Positions 18,318 to 27,256 of a stretch of 64,000 bases of DNA are shown here, one piece after another (within the stretch, counting starts at the first letter, position 1; the number at the start of each line of letters is the position of its first letter). The position numbers and the translations under genes were made by a program. Origin of the DNA: Bacteroidia bacterium (GTDB lineage Bacteria; Bacteroidota; Bacteroidia; AKYH767-A; OLB10); assembly GCA_016788165.1 (NCBI GenBank), contig JAEUTH010000040.1, positions 18,043-82,042 on the forward strand, in the 5' to 3' direction. The notes beneath the pieces were generated by a model. The model saw nothing but the letters and a program-made list of their open reading frames with translations, searched no databases and was not told where the DNA came from.

Positions 18318-19325
18318 ATGCTTACTATTGATATACATACCCATATTATTCCCGAACACATGCCACACTGGGCGCAAAAATTTGGCTATGGTGGTTTTAT
18401 AAACTTACAGCATCATAAGCCTTGTTGTGCACGTATGATGGTTGGCGATAAATTTTTCAGAGAAATAGAATCTAATTGCTGGGATGCAACCGTGCGTATG
18501 CAGCAATGTAATGCACATGGTGTACACGTGCAAGTGCTTAGCACCATACCCGTTATGTTTAGCTATTGGGCCAAACCAGCCGATTGCTTAGAAGTATCAA
18601 AATTTTTAAACGATCATATTGCAGCCATTGTACAGCAACATCCCAAACGGTTTGTGGGTTTAGGTACCATACCATTGCAAGATCCGCAATTAGCCATTTC
18701 TGAGTTAGAGCGTTGTATGCAAATAGGTTTGCAAGGCATACAAATAGGCTCGCATGTAAATGAATGGAACCTGAATGCACCTGAATTGTTTCCGGTATTT
18801 GAAGCCGCACAACGATTAGGTGCCGCAATTTTTGTACACCCCTGGGAAATGATGGGGCAGGAAAAAATGCAACGCTATTGGTTGCCTTGGTTGGTGGGCA
18901 TGCCTGCCGAAACATCGCTGGCAATTTGCTCAATGATATTTGGCGGCATTTTTGAAAAACTACCTAAACTAAAAGTAGCTTTCGCACATGGTGGCGGTTC
19001 TTTCCCGGCAACATTGGGCCGCATACAACATGGGTTTGATTGCCGACCCGATTTAGTAGCTATTGACAACCCACATTCACCAACTAAATATATCGGTAAT
19101 TTTTATCTCGATTCATTGGTGCATGATGCAAATACATTAAACTATTTGATTGGTATTTTTGGAGCCGATAAAATTGCATTAGGCAGCGACTACCCATTTC
19201 CCCTTGGCGAAACCATACCGGGTAAACTAATTAAGCAAATGGATTTAAAGCCCGATATACAAAAACATTTGTTGCACCAATCGGCATTAGACTGGATGCA
19301 ATTACCTTTATCTAAATTTATTTGA
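18318..19325 (+). CDS. nbaD: 2-amino-3-carboxymuconate-6-semialdehyde decarboxylase (ACMSD)
   Basis: A 335-residue amidohydrolase-fold, zinc-dependent decarboxylase. The ATG at 18318 puts the metal motif HTH (His7, His9) at the N-terminus, as in ACMSD; an upstream extension would pass through the terminator hairpin and was rejected. Further conserved parts are GLGTIPLQDPQLAISELERC, FVHPWEM, FAHGGGSFP and GSDYPFPLGE, which supply the remaining His and Asp ligands. It converts the NbaC product ACMS to 2-aminomuconate semialdehyde, the substrate proposed for the aldehyde dehydrogenase at 14951-16390. Confidence 0.94.
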   Translation: MLTIDIHTHIIPEHMPHWAQKFGYGGFINLQHHKPCCARMMVGDKFFREIESNCWDATVRMQQCNAHGVHVQVLSTIPVMFSYWAKPADCLEVSKFLNDHIAAIVQQHPKRFVGLGTIPLQDPQLAISELERCMQIGLQGIQIGSHVNEWNLNAPELFPVFEAAQRLGAAIFVHPWEMMGQEKMQRYWLPWLVGMPAETSLAICSMIFGGIFEKLPKLKVAFAHGGGSFPATLGRIQHGFDCRPDLVAIDNPHSPTKYIGNFYLDSLVHDANTLNYLIGIFGADKIALGSDYPFPLGETIPGKLIKQMDLKPDIQKHLLHQSALDWMQLPLSKFI

Positions 19326-19348
19326 TACAGTTTAAATTTCTAACCGGA

Positions 19349-20734
19349 ATGAAAAACAAACTCACTTTTTTTTTGATGTTAGTTTGCCTGAAAATGCAGG
19401 CCCAGCAAAATTATTGGAACCGGCAATATGGCAACTTAAGCAGCATGCTGGCAGGTGCCGTGGTTGGCAGCAATATCGAAAATGCATCTATTTACTACAA
19501 CCCGGGTACGTTAGGTTTTGCCGACTCAATAAAAGTAACCGTATCATCAGGCTTGTATGAGTTTACGGCACAGCGATTTACAAATGGTGTAAATAGTGGT
19601 CAAAATTTAATAGCTACAGATGTTAAACGTTTCCCGCTTTCTATTTTTCCAACATTTAAACTTAAAAACAATACAACGCTGGGTTTTATATATGTACCCA
19701 GGTTGTATAGTAACACCATTGTAAATGATGTACAACAAAACCGGGTTGATGTTTTGCAAAACAACAAACCGGTTCCTTTTTATACTTCATTCGATATTTC
19801 GAATTATGAAAGCGAGTGGTGGTATGGTGTGTCATTTTCTAAGAAACTAGATAAGCGATCTGGTATTGGTATTACAGGTTTTGTAAGTTACCGTAATCAG
19901 AATTTCCGGTACCAGTATGCAGCCGATGCCTGGGTAGATACCATCAACAATACGTACATGAACACACTCATGCAACGGCAGATAAAATATTACTGCTACA
20001 AAACTATTTTCAAAATAGGATATTTTAATAAGCATGATAAATATGCTTGGGGATGTGCGGCTACTATACCTGCATTTGCTGTTTATTCAAACGGCAAAAC
20101 AAGCACACGATTTTGGTTTAATAATTTTATTGAGGCCGACAGTACTTCGGAACAAACTTTTATTGCCGAACAACAAATTAATTTAAAAGCCGATTTTAAA
20201 TATCCAATTACTATAAGTGCCGGTGGGCAATTAGTAAAGGGTAAGTGTACCTATTACCTAACCGCAGAATCGTTTTTTGAAATAGCACCTTATGACGTAT
20301 TGGAAATTAATAACCGTATAATTGAAATAAATGGCGTAACAATAAATGCCAATAAAATTGCCGGAGCGCAAACCGCTTCTAAATTTATAACCAACGTAGC
20401 AGTGGCCATGCAATATCGTTACAAACCCAAACAAACCATTGCAATTGGCTTAGCCACTGACTTTAATTCATTACCCGAAAATTTTTTTGCCGAAGGCAGC
20501 AATGTAAACAGCAGCAATTGGAATTTGTATCATTTAACTTTAGGCTTTGATGTTGATATTAAAAAAGTAAAAGTTTCGGTAGGTCTTAAGTGCTCATACG
20601 GTGCCAGTAAAAACAATTTACAGTTTGTAGATATAAGCACAGCGCATGCAGGTAACTTATTATACGGTAACAGAAAATACATAAGCAACTACAACAATAT
20701 ACATGGTGGGATTATTTTGGGTTTAAATTTTTAA
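19349..20734 (+). CDS. FadL/OmpP1-like outer-membrane channel protein
   Basis: A 461-residue exported protein. It starts at the ATG at 19349, 23 bp after the nbaD stop. A signal peptide (MKNKLTFFLMLVCLKMQAQ) precedes a mature part with long-chain-fatty-acid/aromatic transporter features: an early SSMLAGAVVGSNIENASIYY-NPG segment typical of FadL/TodX-like proteins, beta-strand alternation and a C-terminal LGLNF ending in Phe. Its position just behind nbaD suggests co-expression and possible uptake of an aromatic or hydrophobic tryptophan-derived compound. That substrate link is inference. Confidence 0.72.
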   Translation: MKNKLTFFLMLVCLKMQAQQNYWNRQYGNLSSMLAGAVVGSNIENASIYYNPGTLGFADSIKVTVSSGLYEFTAQRFTNGVNSGQNLIATDVKRFPLSIFPTFKLKNNTTLGFIYVPRLYSNTIVNDVQQNRVDVLQNNKPVPFYTSFDISNYESEWWYGVSFSKKLDKRSGIGITGFVSYRNQNFRYQYAADAWVDTINNTYMNTLMQRQIKYYCYKTIFKIGYFNKHDKYAWGCAATIPAFAVYSNGKTSTRFWFNNFIEADSTSEQTFIAEQQINLKADFKYPITISAGGQLVKGKCTYYLTAESFFEIAPYDVLEINNRIIEINGVTINANKIAGAQTASKFITNVAVAMQYRYKPKQTIAIGLATDFNSLPENFFAEGSNVNSSNWNLYHLTLGFDVDIKKVKVSVGLKCSYGASKNNLQFVDISTAHAGNLLYGNRKYISNYNNIHGGIILGLNF

Positions 20735-20850
20735 TCAATTTTCAAAGCAAGTATGGATAGTTGACATCTGCTTGATAATTTGAAACAGCGGTATCAAAAC
20801 TTCATTAAGCAATATATATTTACACATAACAACCTTTCTGATTATAAGTT

Positions 20851-23139
20851 ATGATGCGTTATTTTTTAGTATGGGTATATTGCTTTTTAAGCCTCTATAG
20901 TTGGGCGCAAAGCAATATTAAAAAACAAACAGCTGAAGAAAAGTGTTTGCTGCTTAACCAAATTATGCTCGATAGCAGCAATGCTTTTAAACTAAGTGCA
21001 GCACTCAGGTTAGCCGATAGTTTGGAATTAGTTGCTGGGAAAGCCAACCTGCCATGTTATAAAATTGAAGCTTATTTAATGCAAGCCAATGTATTTAGCA
21101 AACGGCAACAGTTTGATGCCGCTAAAGTATCGTTTGCAAAGGCTTATACACAACTTCACTACTGTAACAACAAACTACAATATGCCAATTACTACCGCGC
21201 ATTTGCATTAGATCAAAGTATCCAGAACAAACATCAACAAGCTGTAAATAATTACAACAAAGCCATTACATACTTAGGTTACAATAGTAAACAGATTGTA
21301 GTGGCTAAAGTGTTTTATAAAATAGGGTATTGCTTTTATAATCTCCAATCCTATGATAGTGCATTAATTAACCTAACAAATGCAATAGCAATAGCAAAAC
21401 AACTTAGCGACACAACTTCTTTATTCGAAACCTATAGACTAATGGCTCATTGTTACGCGAGTATGGGGTTGGAAAATAAAGCATTTGAAGTTGCCCAAAT
21501 GGCTTCTTACTATGATAATACTAAAATTTCAGCTATTCAAAAACGTTCATTTTATTATGAAACTGCATTTGTTGCTATTTGTTTAGATAGCATTGAAGTA
21601 GCCGAAAAGTTTTCAGCGTTATTTTATAACTGTAATAAAAAATTTGACGATGATTTTGGCAAACAATGCGAGGCCAAGCTAAAGGGCTTAATTTGTTTTA
21701 CCAAGAAAGAATTTAAGGAGGCATTGCCATTTTTAAAACAAGCATACCAGTTGGCTAATACAGCCAAAAATCATTTTATGCCAACAAGCGATTTCAATAA
21801 CGATTGCATAATGTATTCGCAATGTTTAATTTTCTGCAATTATCCCGATAGTGCTATCGCATTGCTGAACAATTATTTATCTACAACAAAGCTTGAATAT
21901 GGTAAAATGTTACTGTCGCAAGCATATTATTGCTTGGTATTAGCATACAGTAAAAAACAGAATTTCGACTCGGTTGCATTTTATTTAAGCAGATTTAATG
22001 CCTCAAAAGATTTGGTGTTTACAGATAAGCATGCTGCAACAATTGCTAAAACTGAAGTTAGCTATAAAATCTTATTAAAAGATAAAGAAATTGAAAAGCT
22101 AAATTTTACAAACGACATTAAAACGCTTCAGCTTAAACTTAATAACAAACAACTTGCCGAAGCCGATTTAAAAAATCGGAACCAAATATTATTGATTAGC
22201 CATTCGGAATTCAATCGCCAACAAATCAATCAAAAACTGATTGATAACCAACAGGCATTAAAAATTAAAAATGATGCGCTTTTAATTGAAAAACAAAATG
22301 CAAAACTGACAGCATTAAACCTTTACCAAAGTAAACAAAGGCAGTGGCTGCTGCTTGCTGGCATTGCTTTGTTTACTGTATTAGCCATATATAGTTATGG
22401 GCGTTTTATAAAGCATAAAAAGTTAAATATTAAGCTCGATAATTCGTTAAAAAAATTGAAAGAAATGCAAAGTTTGTTAGTTGCTTCAGAAAAAGAAAAA
22501 GCAACAGAAAAAACCCGAGCCGAGCTTTCGCGCGATTTACACGATGATTTAGGCGCCACCTTAAGTAGTTTGTCAGTATATAGCATGGCAGCCAAAGGCA
22601 GATTACAAAACAATCAGTTAACTGACTTGCCTCATATATTAGACACTATCGGCACACATGCACAAGAAATGGTTATGCATATTAATGAACGCGTTTGGTT
22701 GTTGAAACCTGAAAATAATACCATTGAGAAAACTACGGAGCAATTACAAAACTATGCATCAAATTTATTGTTGTTAAGAAATATACCATTTGTAATAGAT
22801 TGTAGCCATGATGTTTCAGCAATGAAACTACAAACAGAAGCACAAAAAAATGTGTATCTGATTTTTAAAGAAGCTATAAACAATACTGCAAAATATGCAC
22901 AGGCAAGCATGGTAAATTTCATCATATCCATTGCGGATAATACCATCATTTTTAAAATGAACGATAATGGTGTTGGGTTTGATACCAAGAGCAACAGGGT
23001 TAATGGAACAGGCAATGGTCTTACAAACATGCATTACAGAGCCAAGCAACTAAATGCTTCGCTTAAAATTGAGTCCGTACATGGTTATGGTACGCATGTT
23101 ACATTAACTTGGGATATCCCCCAAAATGGGGATGTATAG
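20851..23139 (+). CDS. TPR-containing sensor histidine kinase (HisKA_3 type)
   Basis: A 762-residue membrane kinase. Signal peptide to about residue 19; periplasmic tetratricopeptide-like repeats (~20-400); a long coiled coil (~405-490); one transmembrane segment near 500-520 (WLLLAGIALFTVLAIYSY); a dimerisation/phosphoacceptor helix with DLHDDLGATLSS (His564); and a HATPase domain with N-box KEAINNTAKYA and G-box NGVGFD...GTGNGLTNM. This arrangement is common in Bacteroidota kinases paired with LuxR-type regulators. The cognate regulator gene starts 45 bp downstream. A palindrome lies in the last codons (23116-23133). Confidence 0.92.
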   Translation: MMRYFLVWVYCFLSLYSWAQSNIKKQTAEEKCLLLNQIMLDSSNAFKLSAALRLADSLELVAGKANLPCYKIEAYLMQANVFSKRQQFDAAKVSFAKAYTQLHYCNNKLQYANYYRAFALDQSIQNKHQQAVNNYNKAITYLGYNSKQIVVAKVFYKIGYCFYNLQSYDSALINLTNAIAIAKQLSDTTSLFETYRLMAHCYASMGLENKAFEVAQMASYYDNTKISAIQKRSFYYETAFVAICLDSIEVAEKFSALFYNCNKKFDDDFGKQCEAKLKGLICFTKKEFKEALPFLKQAYQLANTAKNHFMPTSDFNNDCIMYSQCLIFCNYPDSAIALLNNYLSTTKLEYGKMLLSQAYYCLVLAYSKKQNFDSVAFYLSRFNASKDLVFTDKHAATIAKTEVSYKILLKDKEIEKLNFTNDIKTLQLKLNNKQLAEADLKNRNQILLISHSEFNRQQINQKLIDNQQALKIKNDALLIEKQNAKLTALNLYQSKQRQWLLLAGIALFTVLAIYSYGRFIKHKKLNIKLDNSLKKLKEMQSLLVASEKEKATEKTRAELSRDLHDDLGATLSSLSVYSMAAKGRLQNNQLTDLPHILDTIGTHAQEMVMHINERVWLLKPENNTIEKTTEQLQNYASNLLLLRNIPFVIDCSHDVSAMKLQTEAQKNVYLIFKEAINNTAKYAQASMVNFIISIADNTIIFKMNDNGVGFDTKSNRVNGTGNGLTNMHYRAKQLNASLKIESVHGYGTHVTLTWDIPQNGDV
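23116..23133. promoter_or_regulatory. C4-N6-G4 palindrome upstream of response regulator gene
   Basis: ATCCCC CAAAAT GGGGAT, perfect 6-bp arms, lying within the last codons of the kinase gene and 52 bp before the regulator start. A near copy lies at 23911-23927. Candidate binding site of the LuxR-type regulator. Confidence 0.5.
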
Positions 23140-23184
23140 TTTGCTCTGTAATAATCATATTTGAAACCCGTAAAACCTAATACT

Positions 23185-23829
23185 ATGCCGGTAAGAGTAG
23201 CTTTGTTCGAAGACAATAAAAAATACCGCGAGTCAATGAGTTTACTTATCGAAGGTTCGCCCGGTTTTGCATTGGCAGGCGCATTTGATAATGCCCGTGA
23301 TGTACTGAGTAAAATTGAACAATCGCAACCCGATGTTTTGCTGATGGATATTGAAATGCCCGGTATTAGTGGCATTGAAGCTTTGCTGGTTATCAAAAAA
23401 AAGTACCCGCAATTGAATGTACTTATTGATACTGTTTTCGAAGACGATAAAAAAATATTTGAAGCTATTTGTAATGGTGCCAGCGGCTATGTTTTAAAAA
23501 GCACACCACCAGCACGTTTGCTCGATGCTATTGTTGAAACCTATCAGGGTGGCGCACCCATGAGCCCCGTAATTGCAAAAAAAGTTTTGCAGTTGTTACA
23601 AGATAAACAACTACAAACACCACAGCCCACACAATTGTTTGACCTAACCCAGCGCGAAAAGGAAATACTGGCATTAATGGTAAATGGTTTCAGCTATAAG
23701 ATGATTGCTGCCGAAAAAGGCATCACCTTCGAAACCGTGCGTAGCCATATAAAAAACATCTATCAAAAGTTACATGTGGTATCAATGGCCGAAGCAGTGG
23801 CCAAAGCAGTTAAAAACAACTTAGCCTGA
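23185..23829 (+). CDS. NarL/FixJ-family response regulator
   Basis: A 214-residue two-domain regulator. The ATG at 23185 gives the usual short N-terminus before VRVALFEDNKKYRES. The receiver domain has the phospho-acceptor Asp55 in LLMDIEMPGISG and the Lys in GYVLKST. The C-terminal LuxR-type HTH (~150-214) contains LTQREKEILALMVNGFSYKM and FETVRSHIKNIYQKLHV. It is paired with the kinase gene ending at 23139. A palindrome on each side of this gene suggests autoregulation and control of the fibre gene at 24105. Confidence 0.93.
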   Translation: MPVRVALFEDNKKYRESMSLLIEGSPGFALAGAFDNARDVLSKIEQSQPDVLLMDIEMPGISGIEALLVIKKKYPQLNVLIDTVFEDDKKIFEAICNGASGYVLKSTPPARLLDAIVETYQGGAPMSPVIAKKVLQLLQDKQLQTPQPTQLFDLTQREKEILALMVNGFSYKMIAAEKGITFETVRSHIKNIYQKLHVVSMAEAVAKAVKNNLA

Positions 23830-23852
23830 AAACACTTTTTTGTTAGTGTTTT
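23829..23852 (+). terminator. weak AT-rich hairpin after response regulator
   Basis: AAAACACT / AGTGTTTT, a perfect 8-bp stem with an 8-base T-rich loop, beginning at the stop codon. The low GC content makes terminator function uncertain. Confidence 0.35.
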
Positions 23853-23910
23853 ATAGGTATAGCTTACATACTTCCTATTTTTTGTTTTAAAACAACCGGG
23901 TAAATGCTAC

Positions 23911-23927
23911 CCCCCAAAAATGGGGAT
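23911..23927. promoter_or_regulatory. second C4-N6-G4 element, upstream of fibre gene
   Basis: CCCCCAAAAATGGGGAT: C4-N6-G4 spacing as at 23116-23133, with the same GGGGAT right side. It lies 82 bp after the regulator stop and about 180 bp before the gene at 24105. The rest of the 275-bp gap shows no gene. Confidence 0.5.
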
Positions 23928-24104
23928 TGACTGACCATCTGCCCGCATGCTAAGTTTGTTTGCACAAAAAGCAAATCAAAAAATCGAATTATATAAAATT
24001 AAAAATTGAATGCATGTAACTATAGCCAAGTGTATTCAGCCCTAAATAAATAACAGGGTATGTATTTAATAAATAAAAACTAATAACTAAAAAATCCAAA
24101 CATT

Positions 24105-26042
24105 ATGAAATTTAAAAATTACACCAACAAAGCAATGCTTATTGCCTGCATTACAGCCTCTAATTTAGCACAAGCCCAGTGGACTGAAAATGCAAGCAGC
24201 GTTTATTTAACAAGTGGAACAAAAAATGTAGGCATCGGCACATTTGCACCGGCCTTTGCAATAGATGTGCAACGTACTGGCAATGCCAGCGCCCATTTTA
24301 AATCGGTAACAGGTACCTGCAATTTGATTATAGACAGAGGTAACTCCGCAGCAACCTCATCGGTTAGTTATCGTACAGCAGGTGTGCCCACATGGCAAAC
24401 CGGTACTATGAGTACGGATAATTTTGTAATACGAAATATATCTTTAGGCGCACCGGCATTAGCTGTAAATAATTCTAATAACAATGTGGGTATTGGCACC
24501 AATGCGCCAGCACATAAATTAACAATTAATACTGATAATTTACCTGCAGTTGCACTTGGTTTAGATAACAGAGCGGCTATTGCAGCGCGTAACGCAGCAG
24601 GCGTTTACGAAAACTTTTTATGGCCACGCGAAAATGATAACAGAACCTATCTAAATTATGGTTCGGCAGGTATGCATATCAGAAATAATGCCTCTACTTC
24701 TACTATTTTTCTGTCTAATGATAATAATGTGGGTATTGGTACTGCAACGCCTACAAGTAAACTGCATGTAATTGGCTCGGGTTTTTTTCAAGGCAATTTA
24801 CATGTAACTAACAATGCAAGTTTTGGTGCCAGCATTGGTATATCGGGTGATGTAACTGCCACAGGTACTGTTACGGGTAATAAACTTGCAGGTAATACTG
24901 CTGATATATCAGGTAATATAACCATGGGCGATACACTTTTTATTGGTTCTGTTGAAAGAATAATTGATGCAGGTGGTTTTACACTTGGCTGTTATGGCGA
25001 TTTTGTTCCTGAAACGAATGCAGGTTCATCGTTAGGGCAGGCTGGTAGAGCTTGGAGCCAATTGCATCTTACATCAAATGCAAATATAGGTGGTAATGTA
25101 ACTGTTACAGGCTCAGCAAGCATAGGTAATGGAATCAATGTTATTGCAGGCAATATTTCGTCAGGTGGCGATTTATATACCTCGTCCGGAAATGGTGTTA
25201 TTAACTGCGGTGGTGATTCAATGTCGGCTTTTATAAATGTTTTGGCTGATAATTTTACACCCGGTACCAGTAATTTAAATGCGAATGGTGATGAAGATTT
25301 ATATATCGGTGGCGATTTAGAAGTAACGTTAAAAGGATATCAAACCGGTGGTGGTGCCTGGGGCGTACGCAGCGATGCACGCCTTAAAAAGGATGTAGTT
25401 GATTTTACCGATGGTTTAGATGCATTGTTAAAAATACGTCCTGTTAAGTTTAAGTATAACAACTTAATGCCTAACCATACCGAACAAGAGTATGTTGGTA
25501 TTATAGCTCAGGAAATGCAAGAAATTGCACCTTACATGGTTGAAGAAAAACCAATGGGCCAAATTGTTGAAGAAGACGCCAATGGTAAAGAAGTTATTGT
25601 AAAACAAGGCACCAACTATTTATCATACGACCCTAATGCCTTATGGTATATTACCGTAAATGCAGTTAAGGAGCAACAAAAAATAATTGAAAAACAAGCC
25701 GAACGTATTGAAGCTTTAGAAGCATTATTAAAAGATAATGCTACCACAACGCATCGCAATACATTGCAAACGGTTACCAGTAAATCAACTATCGAACAAA
25801 ACCAACCCAATCCATTTAATCAAAGTACAGTTATCAATTACAACTTAACTGACGATAATGCTAAAGCGCATATCATAATACGTGATTTAAGCGGCAACAT
25901 GCTTAAAAAGTGTGTGTTAGGACAACGCGGTAAAGGTCAGGTAGTTATTCAGGCTAATGAGTTTGCGCAAGGCACTTATACATACAGTTTAGAAGTTAAT
26001 GGCCAAAGTATTGATACCAAACTTATGGTAATTGTAAATTAA
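24105..26042 (+). CDS. secreted fibre-like protein with peptidase S74 chaperone domain and T9SS tail
   Basis: A 645-residue protein. Signal peptide (to ...SNLAQAQ, about residue 25). Residues 30-410 form repeated fibre-like segments such as NNNVGIGTNAPAHKLTI and NNVGIGTATPTSKLHV. A peptidase S74 (intramolecular chaperone) domain runs from about 420 to 545, with the Ser-Lys dyad in SDARLKKD (Ser423, Lys428), followed by a short coiled coil (KEQQKIIEKQAERIEALEAL). The C-terminus (~560-645, QPNPFNQSTVINYNLTDD... then GTYTYSL) is a T9SS sorting domain. S74 domains trimerise phage-tail-like fibres and then cleave themselves off. The gene follows a two-component pair and may be its target. Confidence 0.85.
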   Translation: MKFKNYTNKAMLIACITASNLAQAQWTENASSVYLTSGTKNVGIGTFAPAFAIDVQRTGNASAHFKSVTGTCNLIIDRGNSAATSSVSYRTAGVPTWQTGTMSTDNFVIRNISLGAPALAVNNSNNNVGIGTNAPAHKLTINTDNLPAVALGLDNRAAIAARNAAGVYENFLWPRENDNRTYLNYGSAGMHIRNNASTSTIFLSNDNNVGIGTATPTSKLHVIGSGFFQGNLHVTNNASFGASIGISGDVTATGTVTGNKLAGNTADISGNITMGDTLFIGSVERIIDAGGFTLGCYGDFVPETNAGSSLGQAGRAWSQLHLTSNANIGGNVTVTGSASIGNGINVIAGNISSGGDLYTSSGNGVINCGGDSMSAFINVLADNFTPGTSNLNANGDEDLYIGGDLEVTLKGYQTGGGAWGVRSDARLKKDVVDFTDGLDALLKIRPVKFKYNNLMPNHTEQEYVGIIAQEMQEIAPYMVEEKPMGQIVEEDANGKEVIVKQGTNYLSYDPNALWYITVNAVKEQQKIIEKQAERIEALEALLKDNATTTHRNTLQTVTSKSTIEQNQPNPFNQSTVINYNLTDDNAKAHIIIRDLSGNMLKKCVLGQRGKGQVVIQANEFAQGTYTYSLEVNGQSIDTKLMVIVN

Positions 26043-26065
26043 GTTTCTGATTATATTTTAGTTTC

Positions 26066-26095
26066 AAAAAGGGCAAACTTTCGTTTGCCCTTTTT
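26066..26095 (+). terminator. intrinsic terminator after S74 fibre gene
   Basis: AAAAAGGGCAAAC / GTTTGCCCTTTTT, a perfect 13-bp stem with a TTTC loop, 23 bp after the stop codon. Confidence 0.9.
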
Positions 26096-26176
26096 GCTAT
26101 GTTGCACACACTTTTAAAGATTATAACCACATTTAATTGATGGCAACATTTTATAGAAGCATTCGTTTAGTTGAAT

Positions 26177-26917
26177 ATGATTCGTAATTTTTTTTTTCTG
26201 ATTTGCATTTTACTGCTTGGTTACAAAGTTGCAGCACAAACCGAAATGCAACCTGTAGCCGTGGTCGAGCTTTTTACTTCAGCAGGTTGCAATAAATGCC
26301 CGACTGCCGACTCGGTGCTGCAAAAAATTGCTGACGAAGCACGTTTGCAAAAGAAAAATGTTGTAACCATAGCTTATCATGTTGATTATTGGAACAAACC
26401 TTATAAAGACCCATACAGTAAAAATCAGTTTACTTACCTGCAACAAAACTATGTAAGTGTCTTGCAATTAAAAGAAATGTACACCCCTATGATGGTTGTT
26501 AATGGTGCACAAACTGCAACGGGTAACAATTTTAACACAGGCTGGAGTTTGATAGCAAAACAATTACAAAAACCGGCCAACAATAGCTTATCACTAACAC
26601 CGGATTCGATTATAAACGATACACTTTATGTAAGCTATTTAATAAGCAAGCAAACGAAAAACACTTCAATAAAAATTTTATTACTCGAAAACAACTTACA
26701 TAATCAAATACCGGCCGGCCAAAACAAAGGTCTTACATTACACTATAATTACGTTTGCCGCATTTACAAAGCAAAAAGCATAGAATCTAAAAAGGGGCAA
26801 ATAGCAATTGCACTTAAAGGGTTAAAATTAAATCCCAATATCAGTCTGGTTGGTTTATTGCAACAACGAGGCTCTTTGCAAATAGATGCAGCTTTTAAGG
26901 GTACGCTTACTAAATAA
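26177..26917 (+). CDS. DUF1223-family secreted thioredoxin-fold protein
   Basis: A 246-residue exported protein, starting at the ATG at 26177 rather than the TTG six bases earlier. Signal peptide MIRNFFFLICILLLGYKVAA. The family signature is clear: VVELFTSAGCNKCPTADSVL with a CxxC pair, then TIAYHVDYWNKPYKDPYS and a YTPMMVVNGA segment. DUF1223 proteins look like periplasmic thioredoxin-like proteins of unknown activity. The C-terminal ~110 residues form a beta-rich domain typical of the family. It is a single-gene unit with terminators on both sides. Confidence 0.88.
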   Translation: MIRNFFFLICILLLGYKVAAQTEMQPVAVVELFTSAGCNKCPTADSVLQKIADEARLQKKNVVTIAYHVDYWNKPYKDPYSKNQFTYLQQNYVSVLQLKEMYTPMMVVNGAQTATGNNFNTGWSLIAKQLQKPANNSLSLTPDSIINDTLYVSYLISKQTKNTSIKILLLENNLHNQIPAGQNKGLTLHYNYVCRIYKAKSIESKKGQIAIALKGLKLNPNISLVGLLQQRGSLQIDAAFKGTLTK

Positions 26918-26928
26918 TTAAACCTGCG

Positions 26929-26972
26929 AAAAACAAAAAGCCGGAGTTAAATTACTCCGGCTTTTTGTTTTT
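26929..26972. terminator. bidirectional intrinsic terminator
   Basis: A 19-bp perfect stem (core AGCCGGAGT / ACTCCGGCT) with a 6-base loop, A-rich on the left and T-rich on the right. It serves the DUF1223 gene and, in the other direction, the acylphosphatase operon stopping at 26990. Confidence 0.92.
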
Positions 26973-26989
26973 AGTCAGTTACTATTTGT

Positions 26990-27256
26990 TTAATGTTGTA
27001 CAAATGTGTTTTCATTTAAAACTTCCGCATTTTCAAACCGCTTTACTTCTATCACCTTCGATAAGGGCGAACCCGTATAACACCAGTTTTCTAATGCAGT
27101 TAGACTGTCGGCATTGCCATTGGCAACAATATGCACACTGCCATCGTTCCTGTTTTCAACATAACCTGTTATGCCTAACTCCAGTGCTTTGGCAACGGTA
27201 TATTTACGGTAAAACACTTGCTGTACCTGGCCGGTAACAATTAAACTACACTGCAT
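26990..27256 (-). CDS. acyP: acylphosphatase
   Basis: An 88-residue small enzyme that hydrolyses acyl phosphates. The substrate-binding loop GQVQQVFYRKY carries the catalytic Arg, and GITGYVENRNDGSV carries the catalytic Asn; both are in the standard order and distance. The second Gln (VQQV instead of VQGV) is a small deviation. The start codon abuts the stop codon of the upstream gene with no gap, so translation is probably coupled. Confidence 0.9.
   Translation of the reverse strand: MQCSLIVTGQVQQVFYRKYTVAKALELGITGYVENRNDGSVHIVANGNADSLTALENWCYTGSPLSKVIEVKRFENAEVLNENTFVQH

Noticed and set aside
26965..27237. Plus-strand frame over the acylphosphatase gene
   Set aside because: It is the antisense shadow of a gene with intact catalytic motifs.
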